This document shows, piece after piece, positions 6,779 to 8,072 of a stretch of DNA of 8,072 nucleotides. A program made the translations under genes and the position numbers. The stretch comes from Paracoccaceae bacterium. Lineage in GTDB: Bacteria; Pseudomonadota; Alphaproteobacteria; Rhodobacterales; Rhodobacteraceae. How positions within the stretch are numbered: the stretch's first letter is position 1; the number at the start of each line of letters is the position of its first letter. The stretch spans positions 1-8,072 of the forward strand of contig JALSHL010000311.1 of NCBI GenBank assembly GCA_026982255.1, given 5' to 3'. The notes under the pieces were generated by a model. It had not been told where the DNA came from, did not search any database, and saw nothing but the letters and a program-made list of their open reading frames with translations.

Positions 6779-6811
6779 AGTCTAGGCGATACGCGAGGAC
6801 ATGCAATCGCC
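6779..6811 (-). promoter_or_regulatory. Candidate promoter with overlapping inverted repeat for the SDR-arsM unit
   Basis: On the minus strand, TTGCAT (6801-6806) and TAGACT (6779-6784) are separated by 16 bases. They match 3 of 6 and 4 of 6 of the sigma-70 consensus and would give a leader of about 20 bases. A perfect 6-base inverted repeat, GGCGAT (6785-6790) and ATCGCC (6806-6811), frames the spacer. A protein bound there would cover the promoter core. The 78-base gap holds nothing else I recognise. Confidence 0.3.
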
Positions 6812-6828
6812 ATTCGGGGATAGTGTTT

Positions 6829-7131
6829 TTAGCCGCAATAAATATCGGCAATATTGTCCTCGACATCGAGCCGGATATTGATGCGCTCGGCAAAATATTC
6901 CTTCGTCACCACGGAGCCGGCCTCGATCACCCGTTTCGGATCGGGAATCGTCACACCGGCCAGCGCGGTTACCGGCTGCCCGACCAGATATTTGAATTGC
7001 GATGCACCGCAACTGTCGCTGACCAGTGCCGGCGGCACCGGGTTGACGCTCTCGAAATAACCCGAACTGTTGGAACAGGCTGCCAGAAACAGCGCCCCTG
7101 CCATCGCAAATCCTGTTGAACTCAAATCCAT
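6829..7131 (-). CDS. Small lipoprotein with an I78-type protease-inhibitor domain
   Basis: A 100-residue protein with a lipoprotein signal: hydrophobic residues 8-18 followed by the lipobox LAAC with C19, so it should be lipidated and face the periplasm. The mature part matches the peptidase inhibitor I78 family as I know it: C41-G-A near its start, LVGQPVTAL (49-57), the central RVIEAGSVVTKEY (67-79), RINIRLD (83-89) and a terminal IYCG. C41 and C99 are placed to form the family disulfide. Family members inhibit serine proteases, so a role in guarding the envelope against proteases is an inference. The ATG at 7131 was chosen because AGGGGG lies 5 bases upstream; an in-frame TTG at 7152 lacks such a site and would add an unneeded leader. 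Divergent from prfC. Confidence 0.85.
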   Translation of the reverse strand: MDLSSTGFAMAGALFLAACSNSSGYFESVNPVPPALVSDSCGASQFKYLVGQPVTALAGVTIPDPKRVIEAGSVVTKEYFAERINIRLDVEDNIADIYCG

Positions 7132-7161
7132 TCCAGCCCCCTTCAGTGACAAAACTGCCCG

Positions 7162-7190
7162 AGTCTAGCGCCATAGCAACCGTCACTCAA
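7162..7190 (-). promoter_or_regulatory. Candidate sigma-70-like promoter of the I78 lipoprotein gene
   Basis: On the minus strand, TTGAGT (7185-7190, 4 of 6 to consensus) and TAGACT (7162-7167, 4 of 6) are separated by 17 bases. This would give a leader of about 25 bases before the ATG at 7131. The -10 hexamer is the same as in the candidate SDR promoter at 6779-6784. Confidence 0.4.
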
Positions 7191-7253
7191 CCCTGCTGCC
7201 GAGAGGCACAAACCTGCAAGCGCTTTCCTGTTCCCTTTCGCCTCCGCCTGCCC

Positions 7254-7259
7254 TATATG
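7254..7259 (+). promoter_or_regulatory. Possible -10 element just upstream of prfC
   Basis: TATATG lies 6 bases before the prfC ATG at 7266. If used as a -10 element, transcription would start at or beside the start codon, giving a leaderless mRNA. The matching -35 position, 17 bases upstream (7231-7236, TTCCCT), is weak. Lack of any purine-rich ribosome site in 7240-7265 fits this reading. Confidence 0.25.
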
Positions 7260-7265
7260 CCCCCT

Positions 7266-8072
7266 ATGACAAATACCGCCACAAATACCCCGCCCCTGCC
7301 CGCCGAAATCGCGCGTCGCCGCACCTTCGCGATCATCTCGCATCCCGATGCCGGCAAGACGACCCTGACGGAAAAATTCCTGCTGTTCGGCGGCGCGATC
7401 CAGATGGCCGGACAGGTGCGCGCCAAGGGCGAGGCGCGCCGCTCGCGTTCCGACTTCATGCAGATGGAAAAGGACCGCGGCATTTCGGTTTCCGCCTCGG
7501 CCATGTCGTTCGAATTCCGCGACTACTGGTTCAACCTTGTGGACACCCCCGGCCACTCGGATTTTTCCGAGGACACCTACCGCACCCTGACAGCGGTCGA
7601 TTCCGCCATCATGGTCATCGACGGCGCCAAGGGCGTCGAGAGCCAGACGCAGAAACTGTTCGAGGTCTGCCGCCTGCGCGACCTGCCCATCGTCACCTTC
7701 TGTAACAAGATGGACCGCGAGAGCCGCGATATTTTCGAGATCATCGACGAAATCCAGGAAAACCTCGCCATCGACGTCTGCCCTGCCAGCTGGCCCATCG
7801 GGGTCGGGCGCGAATTCATCGGCGCCTATGACCTGCTCAACGACCGCCTGCAAATCATGGACCGCGCCGACCGCAACGTGAAAGCCGACAGTATCGAGAT
7901 CAACGGTCTCGACGATCCGGCCATCGAACAACACGTCCCCGCCGACCTGCTGGAAAAACTGCGCGAAGAGGTCGAAATGGTGCGCGAGCTGCTGCCCGCC
8001 TTCAACCGCGAGGCATTTTTGAACGGCTCCATGACCCCGATCTGGTTCGGTTCGGCGATCAACTCCTTCGGT
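7266..8072 (+). CDS. prfC: Peptide chain release factor 3 (RF3), N-terminal part (3' partial)
   Basis: The first 269 codons of a translational GTPase; the frame runs off the window edge (E. coli RF3 is 529 residues). RF3 removes RF1 or RF2 from the ribosome after peptide release. GTP-binding motifs are intact: G1 HPDAGKTT (26-33), G2 region RGIS (71-74), G3 DTPGH (93-97), G4 NKMD (147-150) and G5 GSA (262-264). RF3-specific stretches such as RRTFAIISHPDAGKTTLTEK and FSEDTYRTLTAVD separate it from EF-G. The start is uncertain: ATG 7266 is used, but an in-frame ATG at 7257 would add three residues (MPP). Neither has a Shine-Dalgarno sequence upstream, and a TATATG element lies at 7254-7259. Confidence 0.96.
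   Translation, partial: MTNTATNTPPLPAEIARRRTFAIISHPDAGKTTLTEKFLLFGGAIQMAGQVRAKGEARRSRSDFMQMEKDRGISVSASAMSFEFRDYWFNLVDTPGHSDFSEDTYRTLTAVDSAIMVIDGAKGVESQTQKLFEVCRLRDLPIVTFCNKMDRESRDIFEIIDEIQENLAIDVCPASWPIGVGREFIGAYDLLNDRLQIMDRADRNVKADSIEINGLDDPAIEQHVPADLLEKLREEVEMVRELLPAFNREAFLNGSMTPIWFGSAINSFG

Noticed and set aside
7143..7934. A 263-codon open frame on the minus strand across the start of prfC.
   Set aside because: The plus strand encodes RF3 with all GTPase motifs; the minus frame is antisense and rich in Gly, His and Asp with no family resemblance.

Overview
The window looks like chromosomal DNA from an alphaproteobacterium, most likely of the Rhodobacteraceae/Rhodobacterales. It is GC-rich with strong G/C third positions. 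The Tat proteins carry typical alphaproteobacterial features: TatA with an FGRGKI motif, TatB with a Lys/Pro/Ala tail, and TatC with an acidic tail. The order NlpD-type LysM/M23 protein, DUF815 ATPase, tatC, tatB, tatA fits that group as I remember it. No rRNA, tRNA, CRISPR array, insertion sequence or phage gene was seen, and no intergenic gap exceeds about 135 bases.

Layout. (1) Positions 2-1009, plus strand: the 3' part of a LysM + M23-fold envelope protein whose start lies outside the window. (2) Positions 1029-3591, minus strand, convergent with the first gene: tatA, tatB, tatC and a DUF815-type AAA ATPase, read in that order. This is the twin-arginine translocon operon with a translationally coupled ATPase at its end. 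(3) Positions 3707-4819, minus: an ABC-transporter ATPase of the Fe3+/polyamine (FbpC/PotA) type, with no permease or binding protein beside it and a strong inverted repeat just upstream. (4) Positions 4913-6750, minus: a two-gene unit of an atypical short-chain dehydrogenase followed 11 bases later by an arsenite methyltransferase that closely resembles animal AS3MT. (5) Positions 6829-7131, minus: a small lipoprotein with an I78-type protease-inhibitor domain. (6) From 7266 on the plus strand to the window edge: the first 269 codons of peptide chain release factor 3 (prfC), divergent from the lipoprotein gene.

Functional picture. Most of the window is housekeeping: envelope maintenance, Tat protein export and translation termination. 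The accessory-looking part is the SDR-arsM pair, plausibly a detoxification unit, with the orphan ATPase next to it. The most noteworthy points are three. The methyltransferase is AS3MT-like with all four conserved cysteines and a Cys-rich tail, but has no ars genes beside it. Its SDR partner has lost the catalytic Tyr and Lys. The M23 domain has lost metal-site residues, as NlpD-type amidase activators do. I did not find convincing evidence of a wholly new multi-gene system.
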